64,000 nt of DNA from assembly GCA_964036315.1 (NCBI GenBank), contig OZ038517.1, positions 58,062,157 through 58,126,156 on the forward strand, read 5' to 3'. The notes beneath the pieces are model-generated. The model saw only the letters and a program-made list of their open reading frames with translations. It made no database searches and was not told where the DNA came from. Positions 1 to 11,801 of this stretch are shown one piece after another. Position 1 is the first letter of the stretch. Every line of letters begins with the position of its first letter. The position numbers and the translations under genes were made by a program. This DNA is from Acanthosepion esculentum. Lineage: Eukaryota; Mollusca; Cephalopoda; Sepiida; Sepiidae.

Positions 1-1766
1 AACAGTTTACACAAAGTTTTATTGCAAATATTAAGTTTTACAAACTTTTGAAAAATATTGAAATTTCAATGCAAAAGCAAGCAATTCTAGCTAGTTTTTC
101 AACGTTAAACACGCTAGTTTGAAAATTGAATGTGCTGTTGAAATCATTAGAAAACCAATAAAATTATTGAAAATCGATATGGTATGGATCAGAAAATATT
201 GATTTTGACAATTTCCAACAGTTTACACAAAGTTTTATTGCAAATATTAAGTTTTACAAACTTTCGAAAAATATTGAAATTTCAATGTAAAAGCAAGCAT
301 TTCTAGCTTGTTTTTTAACGTTAAACACGCTAGTTTGAAAATTGAATGTGCTGTTTGAAATCATTAGAAAACCAATAAAATTATTGAAAATCGATATGGT
401 ATCGATCAGAAAATATTGATTTTGACAATTTCCAACAGTTTACACAAAGTTTTATTGCAAATATTAAGTTTTACAAACTTTTGAAAAATATTGAAATTTC
501 AATGCAAAAGCAAGCAATTCTAGCGAGTTTTTCAACGTTAAACACGCTAGTTTGAAAATTGAATGTGCTGTTTGAAATCATTAGAAAACCAATAAAATTA
601 TTGAAAATCGATATGGTATCGATCAGAAAATATTGATTTTGACAATTTCCAACAGTTTACACAAAGTTTTATTGCAAATATTAAGTTTTACAAACTTTTG
701 AAAAATATTGAAATTTCAATGCAAAAGCAAGCAATTCTAGCTAGTTTTTCAACGTTAAACACGCTAGTTTGAAAATTGAATGTGCTGTTGAAATCATTAG
801 AAAACCAATAAAATTATTGAAAATCGATATGGTATGGATCAGAAAATATTGATTTTGACAATTTCCAACAGTTTACACAAAGTTTTATTGCAAATATTAA
901 GTTTTACAAACTTTCGAAAAATATTGAAATTTCAATGTAAAAGCAAGCATTTCTAGCTTGTTTTTCAACGTTAAACACGCTAGTTTGAAAATTGAATGTG
1001 CTGTTTGAAATCATTAGAAAACCAATAAAATTATTGAAAATCGATATGGTATCGATCAGAAAATATTGATTTTGACAATTTCCAACAGTTTACACAAAGT
1101 TTTATTGCAAATATTAAGTTTTACAAACTTTTGAAAAATATTGAAATTTCAATGCAAAAGCAAGAATTTCTAGCTAGTTATTCAACGTTAAACACGCTAG
1201 TTTGAAAATTGAATGTGCTGTTTGAAATCATTAGAAAACCAATAAAATTATTGAAAATCGATATGGTATCGATCAGAAAATATTGATTTTGACAATTTCC
1301 AACAGTTTACACAAAGTTTTATTGCAAATATTAAGTTTTACAAACTTTTGAAAAATATTGAAATTTCAATGCAAAAGCAAGCATTTCTAGCTAGTTTTTC
1401 AACGTTAAACACGCTAGTTTGAAAATTGAATGTGCTGTTTGAAATCATTAGAAAACCAATAAAATTATTGAAAATCGATATGGTATCGATCAGAAAATAT
1501 TGATTTTGACAATTTCCAACAGTTTACACAAAGTTTTATTGCAAATATTAAGTTTTACAAACTTTTGAAAAATATTGAAATTTCAATGCAAAAGCAAGCA
1601 ATTCTAGCTAGTTTTTCAACGTTAAACACGCTAGTTTGAAAATTGAATGTGCTGTTTGAAATCATTAGAAAACCAATAAAATTATTGAAAATCGATATGG
1701 TATCGATCAGAAAATATTGATTTTGACAATTTCCAACAGTTTACACAAAGTTTTATTGCAAATATT

Positions 1767-1781
1767 AAGTTTTACAAACTT
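1767..1781. other. Inverted repeat, monomer bases 33-47
   Basis: AAGTTT (33-38) and AAACTT (42-47) are perfect reverse complements around the 3-base spacer TAC. The arm is broken in class G monomers, where C45 is deleted, and in copies reading ACAAAATTTG. Such a short A/T-rich dyad can occur by chance; it is listed because it recurs in nearly every copy and one diagnostic variant falls in it. Confidence 0.7.
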
Positions 1782-1790
1782 TTGAAAAAT

Positions 1791-1804
1791 ATTGAAATTT
1801 CAAT
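1791..1804. other. 14-bp perfect palindrome, monomer bases 57-70
   Basis: ATTGAAATTTCAAT is its own reverse complement. It is retained in nearly all copies; the exceptions I saw are single-base changes such as GAAATATCAAT (2660s, 8520s), GAAATTACAAT (7650s, 9170s, 16290s and inside the 1303-bp HOR) and GAAATTTAAAT (62500s). It contains GAA and TTC as two inverted units spaced like half of a heat-shock element, but no third unit. Confidence 0.85.
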
Positions 1805-1806
1805 GC

Positions 1807-1833
1807 AAAAGCAAGCATTTCTAGCTAGTTTTT
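1807..1833. other. Imperfect inverted repeat, monomer bases 73-99, main site of variation
   Basis: Bases 73-82 (AAAAGCAAGC) can pair with 90-99 around the 7-base spacer 83-89. In class E (93T, GCTTG) the stem is 10 pairs with a single G-T at 77/95. In classes A and D (93A) there is one A-A mismatch at 79/93. In C (97A) there is a further mismatch at 75/97. In H (80T) there is a T-T at 80/92. Positions 83 and 84 are in the loop. Most class-defining variants and many private ones (CCAAGC, AATCATGC, GCACGC, GAAAGC, GCCAGC) fall here, while 100-175 is far more uniform. Confidence 0.8.
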
Positions 1834-1891
1834 CAACGTTAAACACGCTAGTTTGAAAATTGAATGTGCTGTTTGAAATCATTAGAAAACC

Positions 1892-1897
1892 AATAAA
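1892..1897 (+). other. AATAAA hexamer, monomer bases 158-163
   Basis: CCAATAAAATT in each monomer holds the canonical polyadenylation hexamer on the + strand, directly after CCAAT. It is present in almost every copy; exceptions include AATTAATAA near 7747, 14650 and 16602, which keeps AATAAA, and CAAGAAAATT near 29192, which loses it. Function is not shown: if the + strand were transcribed, a cleavage signal could recur every 217 bases. A/T-rich DNA can also give this by chance. Confidence 0.45.
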
Positions 1898-1907
1898 ATT
1901 ATTGAAA

Positions 1908-1924
1908 ATCGATATGGTATCGAT
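1908..1924. other. Inverted repeat with paired ATCGAT, monomer bases 174-190
   Basis: ATCGATA (174-180) and TATCGAT (184-190) are perfect reverse complements around TGG, so each arm carries an ATCGAT. Variant 187G (TATGGAT, class A') breaks the right arm; 176A (ATAGAT), 187T (TATTGAT) and 188T (TATCTAT) also alter pairs. Like the 73-99 inverted repeat, this dyad is a place where diagnostic variants collect. Confidence 0.8.
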
Positions 1925-3036
1925 CAGAAAATATTGATTTTGACAATTTCCAACAGTTTACACAAAGTTTTATTGCAAATATTAAGTTTTACAAACTTTT
2001 GAAAAATATTGAAATTTCAATGCAAAAGCAAGCAATTCTAGCGAGTTTTTCAACGTTAAACACGCTAGTTTGAAAATTGAATGTGCTGTTTGAAATCATT
2101 AGAAAACCAATAAAATTATTGAAAATCGATATGGTATGGATCAGAAAATATTGATTTTGACAATTTCCAACAGTTTACACAAAGTTTTATTGCAAATATT
2201 AAGTTTTACAAACTTTCGAAAAATATTGAAATTTCAATGTAAAAGCAAGCATTTCTAGCTTGTTTTTCAACGTTAAACACGCTAGTTTGAAAATTGAATG
2301 TGCTGTTTGAAATCATTAGAAAACCAATAAAATTATTGAAAATCGATATGGTATCGATCAGAAAATATTGATTTTGACAATTTCCAACAGTTTACACAAA
2401 GTTTTATTGCAAATATTAAGTTTTACAAACTTTTGAAAAATATTGAAATTTCAATGCAAAAGCAAGCATTTCTAGCTAGTTTTTCAACGTTAAACACGCT
2501 AGTTTGAAAATTGAATGTGCTGTTTGAAATCATTAGAAAACCAATAAAATTATTGAAAATCGATATGGTATCGATCAGAAAATATTGATTTTGACAATTT
2601 CCAACAGTTTACACAAAGTTTTATTGCAAATATTAAGTTTTACAAACTTTTGAAAAATATTGAAATATCAATGCAAAAGCAAGCAATTCTAGCTAGTTTT
2701 TCAACGTTAAACACGCTAGTTTGAAAATTGAATGTGCTGTTTGAAATCATTAGAAAACCAATAAAATTATTGAAAATCGATATGGTATCGATCAGAAAAT
2801 ATTGATTTTGACAATTTCCAACAGTTTACACAAAGTTTTATTGCAAATATTAAGTTTTACAAACTTTTGAAAAATATTGAAATTTCAATGCAAAAGCAAG
2901 CATTTCTAGCTAGTTTTTCAACGTTAAACACGCTAGTTTGAAAATTGAATGTGCTGTTTGAAATCATTAGAAAACCAATAAAATTATTGAAAATCGATAT
3001 GGTATCGATCAGAAAATATTGATTTTGACAATTTCC

Positions 3037-6000
3037 AACAGTTTACACAAAGTTTTTTGCAAATATTAAGTTTTACAAACTTTTGAAAAATATTGAAATT
3101 TCAATGCAAAAGCAAGCAATTCTAGCTAGTTTTTCAACGTTAAACACGCTAGTTTGAAAATTGAATGTGCTGTTTGAAATCATTAGAAAACCAATAAAAT
3201 TATTGAAAATCGATATGGTATGGATCAGAAAATATTGATTTTGACAATTTCCAACAGTTTACACAAAGTTTTATTGCAAATATTAAGTTTTACAAACTTT
3301 CGAAAAATATTGAAATTTCAATGTAAAAGCAAGCATTTCTAGCTTGTTTTTCAACGTTAAACACGCTAGTTTGAAAATTGAATGTGCTGTTTGAAATCAT
3401 TAGAAAACCAATAAAATTATTGAAAATCGATATGGTATCGATCAGAAAATATTGATTTTGACAATTTCCAACAGTTTACACAAAGTTTTATTGCAAATAT
3501 TAAGTTTTACAAACTTTTGAAAAATATTGAAATTTCAATGCAAAAGCAAGCATTTCTAGCTAGTTATTCAACGTTAAACACGCTAGTTTGAAAATTGAAT
3601 GTGCTGTTTGAAATCATTAGAAAACCAATAAAATTATTGAAAATCGATATGGTATCGATCAGAAAATATTGATTTTGACAATTTCCAACAGTTTACACAA
3701 AGTTTTATTGCAAATATTAAGTTTTACAAACTTTTGAAAAATATTGAAATTTCAATGCAAAAGCAAGCAATTCTAGCTAGTTTTTCAACGTTAAACACGC
3801 TAGTTTGAAAATTGAATGTGCTGTTTGAAATCATTAGAAAACCAATAAAATTATTGAAAATCGATATGGTATCGATCAGAAAATATTGATTTTGACAATT
3901 TCCAACAGTTTACACAAAGTTTTATTGCAAATATTAAGTTTTACAAACTTTCGAAAAATATTGAAATTTCAATGCAAAAGCAAGCATTTCTAGCTTGTTT
4001 TTCAACGTTAAACACGCTAGTTTGAAAATTGAATGTGCTGTTTGAAATCATTAGAAAACCAATAAAATTATTGAAAATCGATATGGTATCGATCAGAAAA
4101 TATTGATTTTGACAATTTCCAACAGTTTACACAAAGTTTTATTGCAAATATTAAGTTTTACAAACTTTTGAAAAATATTGAAATTTCAATGCAAAAGCAA
4201 GCATTTCTAGCTAGTTATTCAACGTTAAACACGCTAGTTTGAAAATTGAATGTGCTGTTTGAAATCATTAGAAAACCAATAAAATTATTGAAAATCGATA
4301 TGGTATCGATCAGAAAATATTGATTTTGACAATTTCCAACAGTTTACACAAAGTTTTATTGCAAATATTAAGTTTTACAAACTTTTGAAAAATATTGAAA
4401 TTTCAATGCAAAAGCAAGCAATTCTAGCTAGTTTTTCAACGTTAAACACGCTAGTTTGAAAATTGAATGTGCTGTTTGAAATCATTAGAAAACCAATAAA
4501 ATTATTGAAAATCGATATGGTATCGATCAGAAAATATTGATTTTGACAATTTCCAACAGTTTACACAAAGTTTTATTGCAAATATTAAGTTTTACAAACT
4601 TTTGAAAAATATTGAAATTTCAATGCAAAAGCAAGCAATTCTAGCTAGTTTTTCAACGTTAAACACGCTAGTTTGAAAATTGAATGTGCTGTTTGAAATC
4701 ATTAGAAAACCAATAAAATTATTGAAAATCGATATGGTATGGATCAGAAAATATTGATTTTGACAATTTCCAACAGTTTACACAAAGTTTTATTGCAAAT
4801 ATTAAGTTTTACAAACTTTCGAAAAATATTGAAATTTCAATGTAAAAGCAAGCATTTCTAGCTTGTTTTTCAACGTTAAACACGCTAGTTTGAAAATTGA
4901 ATGTGCTGTTTGAAATCATTAGAAAACCAATAAAATTATTGAAAATCGATATGGTATCGATCAGAAAATATTGATTTTGACAATTTCCAACAGTTTACAC
5001 AAAGTTTTATTGCAAATATTAAGTTTTACAAACATTTGAAAAATATTGAAATTTCAATGCAAAAGCAAGCAATTCTAGCTAGTTTTTCAACGTTAAACAC
5101 GCTAGTTTGAAAATTGAATGTGCTGTTTGAAATCATTAGAAAACCAATAAAATTATTGAAAATCGATATGGTATGGATCAGAAAATATTGATTTTGACAA
5201 TTTCCAACAGTTTACACAAAGTTTTATTGCAAATATTAAGTTTTACAAACTTTCGAAAAATATTGAAATTTCAATGTAAAAGCAAGCATTTCTAGCTTGT
5301 TTTTCAACGTTAAACACGCTAGTTTGAAAATTGAATGTGCTGTTTGAAATCATTAGAAAACCAATAAAATTATTGAAAATCGATATGGTATCGATCAGAA
5401 AATATTGATTTTGACAATTTCCAACAGTTTACACAAAGTTTTATTGCAAATATTAAGTTTTACAAACTTTTGAAAAATATTGAAATTTCAATGCAAAAGC
5501 AAGCATTTCTAGCTAGTTATTCAACGTTAAACACGCTAGTTTGAAAATTGAATGTGCTGTTTGAAATCATTAGAAAACCAATAAAATTATTGAAAATCGA
5601 TATGGTATCGATCAGAAAATATTGATTTTGACAATTTCCAACAGTTTACACAAAGTTTTATTGCAAATATTAAGTTTTACAAACTTTTGAAAAATATTGA
5701 AATTTCAATGCAAAAGCAAGCAATTCTAGCTAGTTTTTCAACGTTAAACACGCTAGTTTGAAAATTGAATGTGCTGTTTGAAATCATTAGAAAACCAATA
5801 AAATTATTGAAAATCGATATGGTATCGATCAGAAAATATTGATTTTGACAATTTCCAACAGTTTACACAAAGTTTTATTGCAAATATTAAGTTTTACAAA
5901 CTTTCGAAAAATATTGAAATTTCAATGCAAAAGCAAGCATTTCTAGCTTGTTTTTCAACGTTAAACACGCTAGTTTGAAAATTGAATGTGCTGTTTGAAA

Positions 6001-6290
6001 TCATTAGAAAACCAATAAAATTATTGAAAATCGATATGGTATCGATCAGAAAATATTGATTTTGACAATTTCCAACAGTTTACACAAAGTTTTATTGCAA
6101 ATATTAAGTTTTACAAACTTTTGAAAAATATTGAAATTTCAATGCAAAAGCAAGCATTTCTAGCTAGTTATTCAACGTTAAACACGCTAGTTTGAAAATT
6201 GAATGTGCTGTTTGAAATCATTAGAAAACCAATAAAATTATTGAAAATCGATATGGTATCGATCAGAAAATATTGATTTTGACAATTTCC
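3037..6290. repeat. Six-monomer block A'-B-C-A-B'-C, two copies with a 3-monomer spacer
   Basis: Monomers 15-20 (3037-4337) and 24-29 (4989-6290) have the same order. They are separated by A, A', B (4338-4988). The B' member (CTTTCG but AATGCAAAAG) recurs in the same slot. The spacer begins as a further partial copy, so this looks like unequal exchange within a multimeric block rather than an independent insertion. Confidence 0.82.
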
Positions 6291-7158
6291 AACAGTTTAC
6301 ACAAAGTTTTATTGCAAATATTAAGTTTTACAAACTTTTGAAAAATATTGAAATTTCAATGCAAAATCATGCATTTCTAGCTAGTTTTTCAACGTTAAAC
6401 ACGCTAGTTTGAAAATTGAATGTGCTGTTTGAAATCATTAGAAAACCAATAAAATTATTGAAAATCGATATGGTATCGATCAGAAAATATTGATTTTGAC
6501 AATTTCCAACAGTTTACACAAAGTTTTATTGCAAATATTAAGTTTTACAAACTTTTGAAAAATATTGAAATTTCAATGCAAAAGCAAGCATTTCTAGCTA
6601 GTTTTTCAACGTTAAACACGCTAGTTTGAAAATTGAATGTGCTGTTTGAAATCATTAGAAAACCAATAAAATTATTGAAAATCGATATGGTATCGATCAG
6701 AAAATATTGATTTTGACAATTTCCAACAGTTTACACAAAGTTTTATTGCAAATATTACGTTTTACAAACTTTTGAAAAATATTGAAATTTCAATGCAAAA
6801 GCAAGCATTTCTAGCTAGTTATTCAACGTTAAACACGCTAGTTTGAAAATTGAATGTGCTGTTTGAAATCATTAGAAAACCAATAAAATTATTGAAAATC
6901 GATATGGTATCGATCAGAAAATATTGATTTTGACAATTTCCAACAGTTTACACAAAGTTTTATTGCAAATATTAAGTTTTACAAACTTTTGAAAAATATT
7001 GAAATTTCAATGCAAAAGCAAGCAATTCTAGCTAGTTTTTCAACGTTAAACACGCTAGTTTGAAAATTGAATGTGCTGTTTGAAATCATTAGAAAACCAA
7101 TAAAATTATTGAAAATCGATATGGTATCGATCAGAAAATATTGATTTTGACAATTTCC
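6291..7158. repeat. Rare-variant segment matched 55 kb away (left partner)
   Basis: Monomer 30 carries AATCATGC at the 73-82 arm, 31 is plain D, 32 carries ATTACGTTTT, and 33 is class A. The AATCATGC, D, ATTACGTTTT order recurs at 61141-61790. Both are preceded by a class C copy. Confidence 0.75.
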
Positions 7159-8893
7159 AACAGTTTACACAAAGTTTTATTGCAAATATTAAGTTTTACA
7201 AACTTTTGAAAAATATTGAAATTTCAATGCAAAAGCAAGCATTTCTAGCTTGTTTTTCAACGTTAAACACGCTAGTTTGAAAATTGAATGTGCTGTTTGA
7301 AATCATTAGAAAACCAATAAAATTATTGAAAATCGATATGGTATCTATCAGAAAATATTGATTTTGACAATTTCCAACAGTTCACACAAAGTTTTATTGC
7401 AAATATTAAGTTTTACAAACTTTTGAAAAATATTGAAATTTCAATGCAAAAGCAAGCATTTCTAGCTTGTTTTTCAACGTTAAACAGGCTAGTTTGAAAA
7501 TTGAATGTGCTGTTTGAAATCATTAGAAAACCAATAAAATTATTGAAAATCGATATGGTATCGATCAGAAAATATTGATTTTGACAATTTCCAACAGTTT
7601 ACACAAAGTTTTATTGCAAATATTAAGTTTTACAAACTTTTGAAAAATATTGAAATTACAATGCAAAAGCAAGCATTTCTAGCTTGTTTTTCAACGTTAA
7701 ACACGCTAGTTTGAAAATTGAATGTGCTGTTTGAAATCATTAGAAAATTAATAAAATTATTGAAAATCGATATGGTATCGATCAGAAAATATTGATTTTG
7801 ACAATTTCCAACAGTTTACACAAAGTTTTATTGCAAATATTAAGTTTTACAAACTTTTGAAAAATATTGAAATTTCAATGCAAAAGCAAGCATTTCTAGC
7901 TTGTTTTTCAACGTTAAACACGCTAGTTTGAAAATTGAATGTGCTGTTTGAAATCATTAGAAAACCAATAAAATTATTGAAAATCGATATGGTATTGATC
8001 AGAAAATATTGATTTTGACAATTTCCAACAGTTTACACAAAGTTTTATTGCAAATATTAAGTTTTACAAACTTTTGAAAAATATTGAAATTTCAATGCAA
8101 AAGCAAGCAATTCTCGCTAGTTTTTCAACGTTAAACACGCTAGTTTGAAAATTGAATGTGCTGTTTGAAATCATTAGAAAACCAATAAAATTATTGAAAA
8201 TCGATATGGTATCGATCAGAAAATATTGATTTTGACAATTTCCAACAGTTTACACAAAGTTTTATTGCAAATATTAAGTTTCACAAATTTTGAAAAATAT
8301 TGAAATTTCAATGCAAAAGCAAGCATTTCTAGCTTGTTTTTCAACGTTAAACACGCTAGTTTGAAAATTGAATGTGCTGTTTGAAATCATTAGAAAACCA
8401 ATAAAATTATTGAAAATCGATATGGTATCGATCAGAAAATATTGATTTTGACAATTTCCAACAGTTTACACAAAGTTTTATTGCAAATATTAAGTTTTAC
8501 AAACTTTTGAAAAATATTGAAATATCAATGCAAAAGCAAGCAATTCTAGCTAGTTTTTCAACGTTAAACACGCTAGTTTGAAAATTGAATGTGCTGTTTG
8601 AAATCATTAGAAAACCAATAAAATTATTGAAAATCGATATGGTATCGATCAGAAAATATTGATTTTGACAATTTCCAACAGTTTACACAAAGTTTTATTG
8701 CAAATATTAAGTTTTACAAACTTTTGAAAAATATTGAAATTTCAATGCAAAAGCAAGCATTTCTAGCTAGTTTTTCAACGTTAAACACGCTAGTTTGAAA
8801 ATTGAATGTGCTGTTTGAAATCATTAGAAAACCAATAAGATTATTGAAAATCGATATGGTATGGATCAGAAAATATTGATTTTGACTATTTCC

Positions 8894-9761
8894 AACAGTT
8901 TACACAAAGTTTTCTTGCAAATATTAAGTTTTACAAACTTTTGAAAAATATTGAAATTTCAATGCAAAAGCAAGCATTTCTAGCTAGTTTTTCAACGTTA
9001 AACACGCTAGTTTGAAAATTGAATGTGCTGTTTGAAATCATTAGAAAACCAATAAAATTATTGAAAATAGATATGGTATCGATCAGAAAATATTGATTTT
9101 GACAATTTCCAACAGTTTACACAAAGTTCTATTGTAAATATTAAGTTTTACAAACTTTTGAAAAATATTGAAATTACAATGCAAAAGCAAGAATTTCTAG
9201 CTTGTTTTTCAACGTTAAACACGCTAGTTTGAAAATTGAATGTGCTGTTTGAAATCATTAGAAAACCAATAAAATTATTGAAAATCGATATGGTATTGAT
9301 CAGAAAATATTGATTTTGACAATTTCCAACAGTTTACACAAAGTTTTATTGCAAATATTAAGTTTTACAAACTTTTGAAAAATATTGAAATTTCAATGCA
9401 AAAGCAAGCATTTCTAGCTTGTTTTTCAACGTTAAACACGCTAGTTTGAAAATTGAATGTGCTGTTTGAAATCATTAGAAAACCAATAAAATTATTGAAA
9501 ATCGATATAGTATCGATCAGAAAATATTGATTTTGACTATTTCCAACAGTTTACACAAAGTTTTATTGCAAATATTAAGTTTTACAAACTTTTGAAAAAT
9601 ATTGAAATTTCAATGCAAAAGCAAGCATTTCTAGCTAGTTTTTCAACGTTAAACACGCTAGTTTGAAAATTGAATGTGCTGTTTGTAATCATTAGAAAAC
9701 CAATAAAATTATTGAAAATCGATATGGTATCGATCAGAAAATATTGATTTTGACAATTTCC
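8894..9761. repeat. Four-monomer diverged relative of the 1303-bp HOR
   Basis: Monomers 42-45 carry in order the private marks of the HOR at 17750-21658: ATAGAT in the first; ATTGTAAAT, GAAATTACAAT and TATTGAT in the second; an E copy third; GTTTGTAATC in the fourth. The A and D members found between the second and the E member of the 6-mer are missing, and several extra substitutions are present (AGTTTTCTTGC, AGTTCTATTG, GATATAGTATC). It is therefore either a shorter ancestor or a deletion product of the 6-mer. Confidence 0.75.
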
Positions 9762-11712
9762 AACAGTTTACACAAAGTTTTATTGCAAATATTAAGTTTT
9801 ACAAACTTTTGAAAAATATTGAAATTTCAATGCAAAAGCAAGCAATTCTAGCTAGTTTTTCAACGTTAAACACGCTAGTTTGAAAATTGAATGTGCTGTT
9901 TGAAATCATTAGAAAACCAATAAAATTATTGAAAATCGATATGGTATGGATCAGAAAATATTGATTTTGACAATTTCCAACAGTTTACACAAAGTTTTAT
10001 TGCAAATATTAAGTTTTACAAACTTTTGAAAAATATTGAAATTTCAATGCAAAAGCAAGCATTTCTAGCTAGTTTTTCAACGTTAAACACGCTAGTTTGA
10101 AAATTGAATGTGCTGTTTGAAATCATTAGAAAACCAATAAAATTATTGAAAATCGATATGGTATCGATGAGAAAATATTGATTTTGACAAATTTCAACAG
10201 TTTACACAAAGTTTTATTGCAAATATTAAGTTTTACAAACTTTTGAAAAATATTGAAATTTCAATGCAAATGCAAGCAATTCTAGCTAGTTTTTCAACGT
10301 TAAACATGTTGGTTTGAAAATTGAATGTGCTGTTTGAAATCATTAGAAAACCAATAAAATTATTGAAAATCGATATGGTATCGATCAGAAAATATTGATT
10401 TTGACAATTTCCAACAGTTTACACAAAGTTTTATTGCAAATATTAAGTTTTACAAACTTTTGAAAAATATTGAAATTTCAATGCAAAAGCAAGCATTTCT
10501 AGCTTGTTTTTCAACGTTAAACACGCTAGTTTGAAAATTGAATGTACTGTTTGAAATCATTAGAAAACCAATAAAATTATTGAAAATCGATAAGATATCG
10601 ATCAGAAAATATTGATTTTGACAATTTCCAACAGTTTACACAAAGTTTTATTGCAAATATTAAGTTTTACAAACTTTTGAAAAATATTGAAATTTCAATG
10701 CAAAAGCAAGCATTTCTAGCTTGTTTTTCAATGTTAAACACGCTAGTTTGAAAATTGAATGTGCTGTTTGAAATCATTAGAAAACCAATAAAATTATTGA
10801 AAATCGATATGGTATCGATCAGAAAATATTGATTTTGACAATTTCCAACAGTTTACACAAAGTTTTATTGCAAATATTAAGTTTTACAAACTTTTGAAAA
10901 ATATTGAAATTTCAATGCAAACCAAGCATTTCTAGCTTGTTTTTCAACGTTAAACACGCTAGTTTGAAAATTGAATGTGCTGTTTGAAATCATTAGAAAA
11001 CCAATAAAATTATTGAAAGTCGATATGGTATCGATAAGAAAATAATGATTTTGACAATTTCCAACAGTTTACACAAAGTTTTATTGCAAATATTAAGTTT
11101 TACAACCTTTTGAAAAATATTGAAATTTCAATGCAAAAGCAAGCATATCTAGCTAGTTTTTCAACGTTAAACACGCTAGTTTGAAAATTGAATGTGCTGT
11201 TTGAAATCATTAGAAAACCAATAAAATTATTGAAAATCGATATGGTATCGATCAGAAAATATTGATTTTGACAATTTCCAACAGTTTACACAAAGTTTTA
11301 TTGCAAATATTAAGTTTTACAAAATTTGAAAAATATTGAAATTTCAATGCAAAAGCAAGCATTTCTAGCTTGTTTTTCAACGTTAAACACGCTAGTTTGA
11401 AAATTGAATGTGCTGTTTGAAATCATTAGAAAACCAATAAAATTATTGAAAATCGATATGGTATCGATCAGAAAATATTGATTTTGACAATTTCCAACAG
11501 TTTACACAAAGTTTTATTGTAAATATTAAGTTTTACAAACTTTTGAAAAATATTGAAATTTCAATGCAAAAGCAAGCATTTCTAGCTTGTTTTTCAACGT
11601 TAAACACGCTAGTTTGAAAATTGAATGTGCTGTTTGAAATCATTAGAAAACCAATAAAATTATTGAAATTCGATATGGTATCGATCAGAAAATATTGATT
11701 TTGACAATTTCC

Positions 11713-11801
11713 AACAGTTTACACAAAGTTTTATTGCAAATATTAAGTTTTACAAACTTTTGAAAAATATTGAAATTTCAATGCAAATTTTGTCAATTTC
11801 C
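11713..11801. repeat. Truncated monomer 55 (89 bp)
   Basis: Monomer bases 1-75 run directly into bases 204-217 (AATGCAAA then TTTTGTCAATTTCC), an internal loss of 128 bp. At most about one base of homology can be seen at the joint, which suggests end joining or replication slippage rather than homologous exchange. The tail reads TGTCAATT instead of TGACAATT, a mark shared with the following monomer. An almost identical truncated copy lies at 13536. Confidence 0.95.

Larger units (their letters stand above)
1735..1951 (+). repeat. Reference monomer (class D, plain consensus)
   Basis: This copy matches the consensus at all the diagnostic positions I used: 45C, 49T, 72C, 80A, 84T, 93A, 97T and 187C. 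It is 217 bp. It is offered as the coordinate template for the monomer numbering used in other entries (monomer base n = 1734 + n). Its neighbours on both sides are class A copies that differ mainly by T to A at base 84, which turns GCATTTCTAG into GCAATTCTAG. Confidence 0.95.
1301..3469. repeat. 5-mer HOR, two copies (1085 and 1084 bp)
   Basis: Monomers 7-11 (1301-2385) and 12-16 (2386-3469) both read D, A, D, A', B. The fourth member in each carries 187G and the fifth is CTTTCG with AATGTAAAAG. Differences are few: GCGAG in monomer 10, GAAATATCAAT in monomer 13 and a one-base loss (AGTTTTTTGC) in monomer 15. This indicates a recent tandem duplication of a five-monomer block. Confidence 0.88.
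1..7158. repeat. Domain 1: monomers 1-33, A'/B/C/D/A type
   Basis: Thirty-three monomers, rich in class B (CTTTCG at 46-50 with AATGTAAAAG), class C (GTTATTC) and class A or A' (GCAATTC, often with TATGGAT). It opens with a near-repeat: monomers 1-2 (1-433) and 4-5 (651-1083) share the same order and the same private one-base deletion GCTGTTGAAA in the first member. Class E is absent until the right boundary, where monomer 34 at 7159 begins a run of E copies. Domain 3 has the same class set, so domains 1 and 3 are closer to each other than to the DNA between them. Confidence 0.85.

Noticed and set aside
217..433. Partial CENP-B box in class B monomers (TTTCGAAAAATATTGA)
   Set aside because: TTCG and the central A match the pattern NTTCGNNNNANNCGGGN, but CGGG is TTGA. 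Three of the nine fixed bases are wrong, so binding is not supported.
1791..1804. Heat-shock element (GAA and TTC pair) suggesting stress-induced satellite transcription
   Set aside because: Only two of the three or more alternating units expected for stable HSF binding are present, and the match is part of an A/T-rich palindrome likely to arise by chance.
11713..11801. Mobile element insertion or end at the truncated monomers
   Set aside because: Both sides of the joint are satellite bases in register; there is no foreign sequence and no target-site duplication. A 128-bp deletion explains it.
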